From: Pseudomonas sp. RIT-PI-S
GTDB taxonomy: Bacteria > Pseudomonadota > Gammaproteobacteria > Pseudomonadales > Pseudomonadaceae
Direction: 5' to 3'
Length of the DNA stretch: 64,000 nt
Assembly (NCBI RefSeq): GCF_025642975.1
Contig: NZ_JANZKJ010000009.1
Coordinates: 158,090-222,089, forward strand
The position numbers and the translations under genes were made by a program. The notes under the pieces are model-generated. The model was given only the letters and a program-made list of their open reading frames with translations. It was not told the origin of the DNA and searched no databases. Position 1 is the first letter of the stretch; every line of letters starts with the position of its first letter. Shown in pieces: positions 45,356 through 54,282 of this stretch.

Positions 45356-46468
45356 TCAAGGGTGGCTCGGGTAGTCGACGTAACCGCGCTGGTCTCCGCC
45401 GAAGAAGGTACTGGGGTCTGGCGTGTTGAGCGCCAGGCCCTCGCGGATCCGCCGAGGAAGGTCCGGGTTGGCTAAAAACGGCCGGCCAAACGCAATCAGG
45501 TCGGCCCGGCCACTGGCAACCGCCTGATTGGCGGTTGCGGGGTCGTAACCGCCAGCTAACATCAGCACCCCGTGCCAGGTGGCGCGAAGCTGAGCGATGA
45601 TCGCGTCCCAGCGCGGGTCGAAGTTCTCGTCCTTTACCGTCCCCACCACGGCAGGCTCCACCAGGTGCAGGTACGCCAAAGGCCAGCGGTTGAGTGCTTG
45701 CACGATGTAACCGAAGGTCGCTTCCGGGGTTTCATCGCCCATGCCCATGAAGCGCCCCATGGGGGTAAGGCGAACGCCCACGCGTTCAGCACCGGCTTCG
45801 GCTACTACAGCCTCGACCACCTCCAGCAACAACCGGGCGCGGTGTTCGATGCTGCCACCGTAGGCGTCCTGGCGCTGGTTGCTGTTGCTGTTGATGAACT
45901 GATCCAGCAGATAGCCGTTGCCGGCGTGGATCTCCACGCCGTCCATGCCAGCGGCCAGCGCATTGCGTGCGGCCTGGCGGTAATCGCTGACGATCTCGGC
46001 GATCTGCTCGGTCGTCAATGCCCGGGGAACTGGCACATCGCTCCACACGCCCTGGCCTTGTTCATCGACGATGAAGGTCTTGCCTGGTACCGGCAAGGCG
46101 CTTGGCGCCACTGGCAGGCCGTTGCCCGGCTGGAAGCTGGGATGCGACACCCGCCCCACATGCCACAGCTGCATGAAGATCAGCCCGCCCGCTTCATGCA
46201 CTTGGGTGCTGACCTGGCGCCATGCGTGTACTTGATCCTGGTTGTAGATGCCCGGCGTCCAGGCGTAGCCCTGGCCTTGAGGCGAGATCTGCGTGGCTTC
46301 GGTGATGATCAGCGCCGCGCTCGCGCGCTGGCGGTAGTAGTGGGCATTCATCGCGGTAGGCACATCGCCGGGCTGGCCGGCGCGCGATCGGGTCAGGGGG
46401 GCCATGGCAACACGATGGGGAAGGCGGTATGGGCCGATGGCGACAGGTTGGAACAAGGCATCAGTCAT
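45356..46468 (-). CDS. Old yellow enzyme-type alkene reductase (NemA-like)
   Basis: FMN-dependent NAD(P)H flavoenzyme of 370 residues. VAMAPLTRSRAGQPGDVPT and YRQRASAALIITEATQISPQGQGY hold the FMN loop, QLWHVGRVSHPSFQP, GVEIHAGNGYLLDQFINSNSN supplies the substrate His/Asn pair, and GRPFLANPDLPRRI binds FMN phosphate. These enzymes reduce activated alkenes and some nitro compounds. ATG 46468 is preferred because AGGAG lies 8 bases before it. The gene converges on the DHA2 exporter gene; the pairing suggests handling of a toxic electrophile, which is inference. Confidence 0.9.
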   Translation of the reverse strand: MTDALFQPVAIGPYRLPHRVAMAPLTRSRAGQPGDVPTAMNAHYYRQRASAALIITEATQISPQGQGYAWTPGIYNQDQVHAWRQVSTQVHEAGGLIFMQLWHVGRVSHPSFQPGNGLPVAPSALPVPGKTFIVDEQGQGVWSDVPVPRALTTEQIAEIVSDYRQAARNALAAGMDGVEIHAGNGYLLDQFINSNSNQRQDAYGGSIEHRARLLLEVVEAVVAEAGAERVGVRLTPMGRFMGMGDETPEATFGYIVQALNRWPLAYLHLVEPAVVGTVKDENFDPRWDAIIAQLRATWHGVLMLAGGYDPATANQAVASGRADLIAFGRPFLANPDLPRRIREGLALNTPDPSTFFGGDQRGYVDYPSHP

Positions 46469-46619
46469 GGGGTGGCTCCTGCTGGAAGAAAGCGCCGTGC
46501 CCTCAAGCCCGGCGGTGTTCACGGTTGCCATCCACCCTACGTTCTATCCTCGGCGGTGATAATCCCTCGCCAGCGGGCCAGTGCATTGCGTGTACGGCAA
46601 CGCTTGCCCGCAGGAACGC

Positions 46620-48854
46620 TCAGGCGTCTTGCGCTGAACGCGTAAGCGGAAGGTTCAGCCAACGCCGGCCCGTGGCGGCGGCCAGCGCATTGCCCAGCGC
46701 CGCCGCCATAGGCCCCTGTACGATCTCGGCGGCCCCCAGGAAGGGTTGGCCCGGCTGGTCGAGCAGGTGAACCTCCACGCGCCCCGGCAACTGCGGGAAA
46801 CGCAGGATGGGGTAGCCGCTCCAGTCATAACTGCGTACCCCGGCGGGGTCGTAGTCAACGGCTTCATAGAGGGTCCAGCTCATCGACTGCACGATGCCGC
46901 CCTCCACCTGGTTGCGCAGGCCGTCGGGGCTGACGATCTGCCCCACATCCACCGCCGTCACCACCCGCTGTACCTGGATGTCGCCGGTTTGCGGGTGCAC
47001 CTGCAACTGAACGGCAATGGCGCAGTACCCCATGATGTTTTTGTAGCGGGCGAAGGCGAAACCGGTGCCGCTACCTGGCGCTTGCTGCGGCGGCCAACCG
47101 AAGGCATCCCGGGTGCGCTCGATCACCGCCCGGGCGCGCGGATCGGCCAGGTGCGCCAGGCGAAACGCGACAGGATCGATACCGGCCCGGGCGGCCAGCT
47201 CATCGATGCACGCCTCGATGGCGAAGATGTTGATGTGAGCGCCCAACGAGCGCATCGCCGAAGTGCGAAACGGCATCTGCGTCACGAAATTCATGTCCAC
47301 GCGGGTGGACGCGGTGGTGTACAGCGGCACCGCGTTGCGGTCGCCGTCGCCCTCGGGCTGGGCGATAGGCACCGATGGGGCGGACACGAACGGCTTGGCC
47401 AGCAAACGCGCCGGGATCAGCCTTCCGGCGTTGACGATGCGTTCGTTGTGCGGGGTCGTCCAGAGTTCGTAGCGCCAGTCCTGCAGGCGGCCCTGGCCGT
47501 CGAGGCTGGCCTGGGTCTGGGTCAGCATTGCCGAGCTGTAGGGCTCCCAGAGGTTTTCTTGCTCGCGCATCCACTGCACGCGCACCGGCTGCCCGGGCAG
47601 GCGCATGGCGATCAGCGCCGCATCGGCTGCCGCGTCATCGGCGCCGTTATGGCCGTAGCATCCTGACCCTTCGGTGTGGATGCAGCGCACGCGCTCCGGC
47701 GCCAGCCCAACCATTTCAGCAATGCCGGCACGTAGCGGAAACACCCCTTGGGTGTGGGTCCACACGGTAAGGGTGCCGTCCTGGAGCCAGGCCACCGCGC
47801 AAGAAGGCCCTATGGAACCGTGCAGCAAGTACTGCTTGGTGGCGCGCGCCTGATAACTGGGGCCGACCTGCGCCGTGGGCGTGCCTTGGTGGCTGATGGG
47901 GTAGCGCCGCGCGGGCAAGCGCTTGAGCAGCTCATGAATGCCACCAGCGTCGGGCAGGGCGTCGCCGCCGTTCCACTGCGCCAGTTCATAGCCCCGGCGC
48001 ATCGCCTTGATCGCTTGCCACTCATCACCGGCGACCACCGCCAGGTAGTTGCCGTCTTGTATCACCTGCACCACCCCAGCCAATTGGCCTACGGCCGCTG
48101 CATCGAAGGCGTGCAAGGTGCAGCCCGGCCGGGGCGGGCGGATCACTCGGGCATGTAGCATGCCCGGCAAACGCAGGTCCTGTACGAAGGCCGCGCCGCC
48201 GCTGACCTTGGCCGGAATGTCCAGGCGCGGCAGTGAATGGCCGATCAAGCGAAAGTCCGCCGCTGGCATCGAGGGAGACTCGGTCTGCGCATAGCGATGC
48301 AGGTCTACCTCGGCCACTGCCTCGGCATAGCTCATGCGCTGGCCGGCGGGGCCATGGATAACCGCGTTTTCGGTGGTCAGGTGCTCGGGGCCGATTGCCC
48401 AATGGTGCGCGGCGGCGGCCAGCAATAGCTGGCGCACTTGGGCGGCGGCGTTGTAGAGCGCCGTACCGCTGTCGAAAATGCTATGGCTGCCGGCGGTATA
48501 GCCTTCGTTGGGTGTCAGCGCCGTGTCGGCGGTCAGCAGTGTGATAGCCGTGGGCTGCACCTCCAGGCGTTCGGCGGCAATCTGCAATAAGGCTGTTTTC
48601 ACGCCGGTGCCCAGCTCGACCTTACCGGTGTATACGATGATGCCGCTGGCATCGATGCGTATCCACGCGTCCAGGTAGGGGTTGGTGCGCAGGCTACCCG
48701 CCAACTGGGGCGCTAGGACCTGCGTGCCGAGGGTGTCCACTTCGGTATCGGCCACCGCGAAGCGGCCAGCAGGCAATAGCGAAAACGCTACCAGTAGCGC
48801 CCCGTCACGCAGGAAGGCACGGCGGCGCAGGTCCACCTCAGCCTTGGCGGTCAT
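46620..48854 (-). CDS. Molybdopterin-binding subunit of a xanthine dehydrogenase-family hydroxylase (IorB-like)
   Basis: Large subunit of 744 residues with a twin-arginine signal (DLRRRAFLRDGALLVAFSLLP) that would export the folded cofactor-loaded complex. It carries the aldehyde oxidase/xanthine dehydrogenase Moco domains in the isoquinoline 1-oxidoreductase type: VELGTGVKTALLQIAAERL, GYTAGSHSIFDSGTAL, EGSGCYGHNGADDAAADAAL, and near the C-terminus VTAVDVGQIVSPDGLRNQVEGGI and GAAEIVQGPMAAALGNA. The catalytic Glu is probably in the last of these. It overlaps the Fe-S subunit gene by 17 bases. Substrate unknown: N-heterocycle or aldehyde. Confidence 0.88.
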   Translation of the reverse strand: MTAKAEVDLRRRAFLRDGALLVAFSLLPAGRFAVADTEVDTLGTQVLAPQLAGSLRTNPYLDAWIRIDASGIIVYTGKVELGTGVKTALLQIAAERLEVQPTAITLLTADTALTPNEGYTAGSHSIFDSGTALYNAAAQVRQLLLAAAAHHWAIGPEHLTTENAVIHGPAGQRMSYAEAVAEVDLHRYAQTESPSMPAADFRLIGHSLPRLDIPAKVSGGAAFVQDLRLPGMLHARVIRPPRPGCTLHAFDAAAVGQLAGVVQVIQDGNYLAVVAGDEWQAIKAMRRGYELAQWNGGDALPDAGGIHELLKRLPARRYPISHQGTPTAQVGPSYQARATKQYLLHGSIGPSCAVAWLQDGTLTVWTHTQGVFPLRAGIAEMVGLAPERVRCIHTEGSGCYGHNGADDAAADAALIAMRLPGQPVRVQWMREQENLWEPYSSAMLTQTQASLDGQGRLQDWRYELWTTPHNERIVNAGRLIPARLLAKPFVSAPSVPIAQPEGDGDRNAVPLYTTASTRVDMNFVTQMPFRTSAMRSLGAHINIFAIEACIDELAARAGIDPVAFRLAHLADPRARAVIERTRDAFGWPPQQAPGSGTGFAFARYKNIMGYCAIAVQLQVHPQTGDIQVQRVVTAVDVGQIVSPDGLRNQVEGGIVQSMSWTLYEAVDYDPAGVRSYDWSGYPILRFPQLPGRVEVHLLDQPGQPFLGAAEIVQGPMAAALGNALAAATGRRWLNLPLTRSAQDA

Positions 48855-49320
48855 GCTGTTCCCCCGTTCGGGCGACCTGGCTGATCGCGGCGATGATGCG
48901 CAGGTGCGTGCCACAGCGGCACAGGTTGGTAGCCATGTGCGCGCGGATGGTCGCTTCACTCGGGTGCGGGTCGCGTTCGAGCAGGGCCTGGGCCCGCATC
49001 AGCATGCCGGCGATGCAATAGCCGCATTGCGCCGCCTGGGCATCGATGAATGCCTGCTGCAACGGCCCCGGGCGCTCCGCGCTACCTAGGCTCTCTACGG
49101 TGCGAATAGCTTTGCCCTGAAGCCCCCCGCATGGGGTCAGGCAGGAGAACACCGGCTTGTCGTCCACCAGCACCGTGCATGCCCCGCATTGGCCCAGGCC
49201 GCAGCCATACTTGGCGCCGTTCAACCCCAGCTGGTTACGCAGGGCATAGAGCAGCGGCATGTCGGGGTCCACATTCAGCGCGTGGCCCGCGCCATTGACC
49301 GTCAGAGTGGTTGGGGTCAT
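48838..49320 (-). CDS. (2Fe-2S) subunit of the molybdenum hydroxylase (IorA-like)
   Basis: Electron-transfer subunit of 160 residues. The ferredoxin-like cluster has CGLGQCGACTVLVDDKPVFSC and the second cluster has QCGYCIAGMLM and NLCRCGTH, the usual pattern of small subunits of this family. It would pass electrons from the Moco subunit to the adjacent cytochrome c. It overlaps both neighbours: a 4-base ATGA with the cytochrome gene and 17 bases with the large subunit. No FAD subunit is present, as in periplasmic IorAB-type enzymes. Confidence 0.93.
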   Translation of the reverse strand: MTPTTLTVNGAGHALNVDPDMPLLYALRNQLGLNGAKYGCGLGQCGACTVLVDDKPVFSCLTPCGGLQGKAIRTVESLGSAERPGPLQQAFIDAQAAQCGYCIAGMLMRAQALLERDPHPSEATIRAHMATNLCRCGTHLRIIAAISQVARTGEQHDRQG

Positions 49321-50588
49321 TGCGCCTCCTGGCGTAAGTCATCGAGGGTGGAGGGTAGGCCAACCCAGGGTTGGCCGGGCCGGGCTCGCTCGCGCAAGTA
49401 GGCGGCCAGTGCGCCGAGCTGGGCGTCATCGAGGCTGTCGGCGAACGGTGGCATTACCGGCCCTGGCAGGCCCGTCGCGGCAGGGATGCCCTCGAGCACG
49501 GTCTTGAGGAAGTTGCGCGGGCTGCCCGCTTGTAACGCGGAAGTGGCGGCCAGGGCAGGGCGGCCGTCGATCATCCGCATGGGTGCAGCGGCCCCGTGGC
49601 AGCCGGCGCAGGCACCTTGAAACACCGCCTCGCCCGACGCTTGCGCCGCTGCGGGAACGGCCCCTGCCAAGGAGCGGGGCGGCTCCGGCAGCGCTGCGGC
49701 GGGCAAGCTGAGCAGGTAGAACGCCATGGCTTGGACGTCACTGTCTGGAAGCTTCGCCAGGCCTAGGCTCACCGGCCGCATAGGGCCTGCCGGGGTTCCG
49801 TGGCCATCGACGACCGCACCGCGCAGGTAGGCCACCAGTTGCTCGCGGTTCCAGCCGCGCGTGGGCTGCGCCAGGCCAAGCAACGACGGCGCTTCCCAGC
49901 CGTCGACGATGCCACCGGTCAGGGCCTTGCCGCGTTCTTCGGCCCCCAACAGGTTCAGCGGGGAGTGGCACCCACCGCAGTGCCCGGCGCCTTCGACCAG
50001 GTAACGCCCGCGGTTCCAGGGTTCGGGCCTGTCAGCCTGAGCCTGCAACGCGGGTGTGTGGAGAAACAGCAGGTTCCAGAACGACACCAGCGGGCGCAAG
50101 TTCATGGGAAAGTTCAGTTCATTGGGCAAGGCCGGCGCCTGCACCGGCGGGCCGCTCATCAGGTAGGCATAGGCATCGGCGATGTCCTCGGCGCTCATGC
50201 GCCGGTAGTGCACATAGGGGAAGGCGGGATAGAGCAAGTGCCCGTCCCGGGAAACGCCCTGGCGCATGGCCCGTTCGAACGCCGGTAGCGACCAGGTGCC
50301 GATACCTGTGGCCAGGTCAGGGGTGATGTTGGTGCTGTACAGCGTGCCGAAGGGCGTCTTCAGGGGCAGTTGGCCGGCCAGGTAGGCGCCACCGGGGCGG
50401 GTATGGCACACCGCGCAGTCCCCGGCTTCGACCACCAGGGCACCACGGCGAACGGCTTCTGGGTCCAGCGTGCGAGGGGCCTGGGCCGGTGCTATTGCCG
50501 GCCTCCACATCATGCCAATGGCCATGCACGCGGCCGCTGCCAGCAGCACCGCTGCGCCAACCCACAGCCTTGAGCGACCACGGCCCAT
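49317..50588 (-). CDS. Triheme c-type cytochrome, electron acceptor of the hydroxylase
   Basis: Periplasmic or membrane-anchored cytochrome of 423 residues with an N-terminal hydrophobic anchor (LWVGAAVLLAAAACMAIGM) and three CXXCH heme motifs: CAVCH, CGGCH and CAGCH, evenly spaced, the layout of alcohol/gluconate dehydrogenase cytochrome subunits. It is the first gene of the operon, with GGAGG 6 bases before ATG 50588. By position it would take electrons from the Fe-S subunit to the respiratory chain. Confidence 0.92.
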   Translation of the reverse strand: MGRGRSRLWVGAAVLLAAAACMAIGMMWRPAIAPAQAPRTLDPEAVRRGALVVEAGDCAVCHTRPGGAYLAGQLPLKTPFGTLYSTNITPDLATGIGTWSLPAFERAMRQGVSRDGHLLYPAFPYVHYRRMSAEDIADAYAYLMSGPPVQAPALPNELNFPMNLRPLVSFWNLLFLHTPALQAQADRPEPWNRGRYLVEGAGHCGGCHSPLNLLGAEERGKALTGGIVDGWEAPSLLGLAQPTRGWNREQLVAYLRGAVVDGHGTPAGPMRPVSLGLAKLPDSDVQAMAFYLLSLPAAALPEPPRSLAGAVPAAAQASGEAVFQGACAGCHGAAAPMRMIDGRPALAATSALQAGSPRNFLKTVLEGIPAATGLPGPVMPPFADSLDDAQLGALAAYLRERARPGQPWVGLPSTLDDLRQEAQ

Positions 50589-50693
50589 CACCAACCTCCA
50601 TGCCCGGTGGCGCAGGCAACCAACGGCCTGCGTTCAGTGGCCGGAGGGTAGAACAATGGGCCCGCGTGGAGTATGCGATGACGGCGCAACAGG

Positions 50694-50732
50694 CCGTTGC
50701 GCCAACGGCAACAGTCCCGCCGTTGCGCAACG
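50694..50732. promoter_or_regulatory. GTTG/CAAC dyads in the cytochrome / MFS divergent region
   Basis: CCGTTG-CGC-CAACGG (50694-50708) and the perfect palindrome CGTTGCGCAACG (50721-50732) lie about 26 bases apart (centre to centre) between two divergent genes. A related CGCAAC-N5-GTTGCG occurs at 53071-53087, after the nearby LysR gene. Operator function is inference. Confidence 0.45.
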
Positions 50733-50825
50733 CGCACAGCTTTGATGCCCCGCGCAGGGATTCTCCGCCTGGGCAAGCCGCCCTAGGCTGGCACCTCGTT
50801 TTCCACTTTCATCCCAGGTGCACTC

Positions 50826-52043
50826 ATGTCCTCTGCTAACGCTGATATTTCTCCCCCCACGGCGGCGCGCGTCGGTGCGCTGCCAACGCTCTCCGGCGCC
50901 ATGGTTGCTTTCCTTGCCTTTTGCTGTGGCGCGGTGGTTGCCAACCTGTACTACGCCCAGCCAATCGTTGAGTTGATCGCGCCCGCCATCGGCCTCTCCA
51001 GCACCCATGCGAGCCTGGTGGTATCGTTGACCCAGTTCGGCTATGCCGCCGGGTTGCTGCTGCTGGTGCCCTTGGCCGACCTGATGGAAAACCGCCGGCT
51101 GGTGGTGGGGTTCACCCTGGCGGTGGCGGTGTGGCTCGCTATCGCTGGCGCCAGCCAGACGCAATCGCTGTTTCTGATCGCTTCATTGTTCATCGGCCTG
51201 ACCTCGGTCGCCGTGCAGATCCTCGTGCCGCTGGCGGCACACATGGCGCCGGAACAGTCCCGCGGCCGGATCGTGGGTAACATCATGAGCGGCTTGTTGC
51301 TGGGCGTGCTGCTGTCGCGGCCGCTGTCCAGTACCGTGGCGCAAACGTTCGGCTGGCGCAGCATTTACTTCATCGCTTCGGGGCTTATGGCCGTTATCGC
51401 CCTGGTGATGGCGCTGGCTTTGCCGCGGCGGATGCCCACCCACCAAGCGAGCTATGCCGCGCTGATCGGCTCGGTGTTCACCTTGGCGCGGCGTTATGGC
51501 GTACTGCGCCAACGCTCCTTGTACCAAGGGCTGGTGTTCGCCAGTTTCAGCTTGTTCTGGACCATCGCGCCCATCGAGCTGATCCGCCACCATGGCTTCA
51601 GCCAGGGCCAGGTCGCGCTCTTCGCTCTGGTCGGCGCCGTGGGCGCGATCGCTGCACCCATTGCCGGCCGCCTGGCGGACGCAGGTCACGGCCAGATCGG
51701 CACCAAGGTGGCGTTGTTACTTGCCCCGGTCGCTTTGCTCATGGGCACCCTGCCTGGTGGCGGCTACCTGTGGCTGGTAGCCAGCGCGGTGCTGCTGGAC
51801 TTCGCCGTGCAGCTGAACATGGTGCTGAGCCAGCGTGAGGTGTACGCCCTGGACCCGCACAGCCGTGCCCGCCTGAATGCGGTGTACATGACCAGCCTGT
51901 TCGTGGGGGGCGCGCTCGGCTCGTTGTTGGCAAGCCCCTTGTACGAGCACTTCGGCTGGGCCACCTCGGCCTCTCTGGCGGCGTTGCTGCCGGGGTTGGC
52001 GCTGGCGCTGTACCTGCTGCGCAGCGGCCGCCGCGCGGCCTGA
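50826..52043 (+). CDS. MFS transporter (YnfM/Bcr-like DHA1 type)
   Basis: Inner-membrane carrier of 405 residues with 12 TM helices. VVANLYYAQPIVELIAPAIGL, SLTQFGYAAGLLLLVPLADLMENRRLVV and PLAAHMAPEQSRGRIVGNIMSGLLLG are typical of the drug:H+ antiporter group with YnfM-like N-terminus. The gene lies divergent from the molybdenum hydroxylase operon and 110 bases upstream of a LysR gene on the same strand. Substrate unknown. Confidence 0.85.
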   Translation: MSSANADISPPTAARVGALPTLSGAMVAFLAFCCGAVVANLYYAQPIVELIAPAIGLSSTHASLVVSLTQFGYAAGLLLLVPLADLMENRRLVVGFTLAVAVWLAIAGASQTQSLFLIASLFIGLTSVAVQILVPLAAHMAPEQSRGRIVGNIMSGLLLGVLLSRPLSSTVAQTFGWRSIYFIASGLMAVIALVMALALPRRMPTHQASYAALIGSVFTLARRYGVLRQRSLYQGLVFASFSLFWTIAPIELIRHHGFSQGQVALFALVGAVGAIAAPIAGRLADAGHGQIGTKVALLLAPVALLMGTLPGGGYLWLVASAVLLDFAVQLNMVLSQREVYALDPHSRARLNAVYMTSLFVGGALGSLLASPLYEHFGWATSASLAALLPGLALALYLLRSGRRAA

Positions 52044-52153
52044 GGCAGGAAAGAAAAGCACGCGCAGGCAAGGCAGGTGCGCAGGATCGCCCTCTAGAAT
52101 GTGGGAGTACCGCGCGGGTGACCCCGCGCGGCTGGCGATTCCGGAACCTAGTC

Positions 52154-53065
52154 ATGGATAAACTGCTTGCACTCAACATGTTCGTCGAAACGGTGCGCTG
52201 TGGTGGTTATTCCGCCGCCGCCAGGAAGCTCGGCGTGGCCACGTCTTCGGTAACCCGCCAGGTCGCGGCGCTGGAGGCGGAACTCGGCGCGGCATTGCTC
52301 AACCGCAGCACCCGTCACAGCAGCCCCACCGAAGCGGGGCAGGCGTACTTCGAGAATGCCCTGGCGATCCTCGATGCCCTGGAAGCGGCCGATAACGCCA
52401 TCGCCGACCGCGATGGCACCGCCCGTGGGCGCATGCGCATCAGCGTGCCCGTGGAGTTCGGCCGGCGGGTGATCGCGCCCCGCCTGGGGCGCCTGCTGGA
52501 CCGCCACCCCGAGCTGGAAGTCAGCCTGAACCTGAGCGACACCATGACGGACCTGTTCAAGGACAGGGTCGACCTGGCGGTCCGGCTAGGCACCACGGTG
52601 TTCAACGACGAGCTGATCTGCAAGCCGATCGGCCACTTCGAGCGGTGGATCGTCGCCAGCCCCGAGTACCTGCAACGTACGGCGCATCCGGAATATCCCC
52701 AGGACCTGCTCGAACACGCCTGCCTGCGCTTCGACTATGGCAACGCCCACAAGAACTGGCTGTTCCGCCATGGCGACGAGGCTATCACCGTGGACGTGCG
52801 CGGGCGGCTGCAGAGCAACAACGCGGACATCCTGCGCGAGCGCGCCTTGGCAGGAGAGGGCGTGGCTATGCTGGCCGACTGGCTGGTCGCCGAGGACGTC
52901 CGGCAGGGCCGCCTCACGCGGATACTGCCGGCCTATGATGTGAACCCTGGCACCGCCGACTCGTCGATCAACGTGCTGTACCTACCGAACCACCGGGGTT
53001 CTACCCGGGTGAAGGCCTTCGTGGATTTCCTCGACGAAACCTGGCGTTCGATCACCTGGCGGTGA
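52154..53065 (+). CDS. LysR-family transcriptional regulator
   Basis: Regulator of 303 residues with the winged helix NMFVETVRCGGYSAAARKLGVATSSVTRQVAALEAELGAALLNRSTRHS and an effector domain of CrgA type (GRMRISVPVEFGRRV, VDLAVRLGTTV). ATG 52154 (MDKLLALNMF) begins the conserved N-terminus. It follows the MFS gene by 110 bases. Its targets may include the MFS gene or the downstream thioredoxin-fold gene. Confidence 0.87.
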   Translation: MDKLLALNMFVETVRCGGYSAAARKLGVATSSVTRQVAALEAELGAALLNRSTRHSSPTEAGQAYFENALAILDALEAADNAIADRDGTARGRMRISVPVEFGRRVIAPRLGRLLDRHPELEVSLNLSDTMTDLFKDRVDLAVRLGTTVFNDELICKPIGHFERWIVASPEYLQRTAHPEYPQDLLEHACLRFDYGNAHKNWLFRHGDEAITVDVRGRLQSNNADILRERALAGEGVAMLADWLVAEDVRQGRLTRILPAYDVNPGTADSSINVLYLPNHRGSTRVKAFVDFLDETWRSITWR

Positions 53066-53070
53066 CCCGC

Positions 53071-53087
53071 CGCAACGCTGTGTTGCG
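53071..53087. promoter_or_regulatory. CGCAAC / GTTGCG inverted repeat
   Basis: CGCAAC-GCTGT-GTTGCG starts 6 bases past the LysR stop. It could be a small terminator hairpin, or an operator related to the dyads at 50694-50732. Confidence 0.4.
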
Positions 53088-53158
53088 CCGGCAGCCACTA
53101 CCTGTATCGCCTGCATTGCCCTAGGCTGTGCTCGGGAAAAACTGCACAGACCAACATC

Positions 53159-53749
53159 ATGAAACCATCCGTGGCACTGGCCTTCGACTTTCTCGACCCG
53201 TGGGGCTGGATCGCCGAGCGTCGCCTGCGCGCAGCCATCGCCGAGGCCAGCCAGCCCTTCACCGTGGACTATCAGCCGTGCGCCATCGCCCAGCCCAGGA
53301 TGGCGGGCGAGCCGTACCGGGCCTATCAGGCTCGGCGCTTCGGCAGTGACGCCCAAGTGTTCGAAACCAGGGCGCTGGACCAGGCGGCGCAGCTGGGGGT
53401 CGCCCTGGATTTCGAGCGTATCGCCACCGTGCCGGATACCCGCCTGGCGGGTTGGGTGCTGCGCCGTTGCAGCGCTGATGAGCAAACCCAGCGCGTGCTG
53501 TTCGAGGCCATCTACCAGGCGTACTTCTGCGACGGCCAAGACATCGGGCTGCCAGCTGTGCTCTCCCGCTTGCTGGGCTACCCTTGCCCGCCATGGCCGG
53601 CGACGGCCGACAGCGAACAGGCCTTACTGCAGGATGAACAGGCCACTGCCGCCTGGTGCGGCCGGATGATGCCCTCGGTCCGCGTTGGCCACAAGGTCAT
53701 CGCTGGCGCCCAGCCGCCAAGCGTTCTGGCCCGCTACCTGCGCTACTGA
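53159..53749 (+). CDS. DsbA-family thioredoxin-fold protein without CXXC
   Basis: Cytosolic protein of 196 residues with the DsbA/FrnE-type alpha-helical insertion in a thioredoxin fold. The opening VALAFDFLDPWGWIAERRL is the place of the redox motif (SPWC or CPWC in relatives), but here it is DPWGW with no cysteine, so disulfide chemistry is unlikely. The HCCA isomerase branch of the family uses Ser or other residues there. C-terminal VRVGHKVIAGAQP is the cis-Pro-like strand region. The function is unknown. The GNAT gene follows 82 bases later. Confidence 0.7.
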   Translation: MKPSVALAFDFLDPWGWIAERRLRAAIAEASQPFTVDYQPCAIAQPRMAGEPYRAYQARRFGSDAQVFETRALDQAAQLGVALDFERIATVPDTRLAGWVLRRCSADEQTQRVLFEAIYQAYFCDGQDIGLPAVLSRLLGYPCPPWPATADSEQALLQDEQATAAWCGRMMPSVRVGHKVIAGAQPPSVLARYLRY

Positions 53750-53831
53750 ACCCTGCGCGGGGCGGTGCGGTCCACATCTACCCTGCGCGGCGCCACAGGC
53801 CCTCCCATTAAATGAACAAGGACGCATAAAG

Positions 53832-54260
53832 GTGATCGAGCAGCCGGTGATCGAGGTGAGCGACGGGGTGGCCCCCGCCGTTGAACGGGCTATCGGCGAT
53901 GGCCTCGATGCGTTCAATGCTCAGGCCGTGGGCTATAGCGACCGCCAACCGCTGAGCGTCGTCGTGCGGGACGCCCATACCGGTGAAGTCTTGGGCGGTA
54001 TTACCGGCCGGACGTCCCTGGGGCTGGCCTTTCTAGACTTGTTTTACTTGCCAGAGCACGCTCGCGGGGCCGGCCTCGGCAGCCAGGTGCTGGATGCCTT
54101 CGAAACCGAAGCGCGCCGCCGGGGTTGTGGCGCTGCGGTTCTGTACACCATCAGTTTCCAGGCACCTGAGTTCTACGAAAAAAAGGGTTGGGTAAGGTTT
54201 GGAACCATCGCCTGCGAGCCGCAAGGTTCCAGCAGAGTGTTTATGAGTAAGGAACTGTAG
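53832..54260 (+). CDS. GNAT-family N-acetyltransferase
   Basis: Predicted acetyl-CoA-dependent acyltransferase of 142 residues. The acetyl-CoA pyrophosphate loop is ARGAGLGSQVLDAFETEARRRGC and the C-terminal strand FQAPEFYEKKGWVRFG is typical of GNATs. GTG 53832 is preferred: AAGGA lies 10 bases upstream and no in-frame ATG fits. Substrate unknown. The next gene, also a GNAT, starts 22 bases after its stop and shares the FQAPEFY/FQAPDFY C-terminal motif, so the two are probably a duplicated pair. Confidence 0.84.
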   Translation: MIEQPVIEVSDGVAPAVERAIGDGLDAFNAQAVGYSDRQPLSVVVRDAHTGEVLGGITGRTSLGLAFLDLFYLPEHARGAGLGSQVLDAFETEARRRGCGAAVLYTISFQAPEFYEKKGWVRFGTIACEPQGSSRVFMSKEL

Positions 54261-54282
54261 GTTTCAAGCGCAAGGACACGCC

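Noticed and set aside
53685..53831. N-terminal extension of the first GNAT into the thioredoxin-fold gene
   Set aside because: The extension has no GNAT similarity and overlaps another gene; GTG 53832 has AAGGA at a workable distance.
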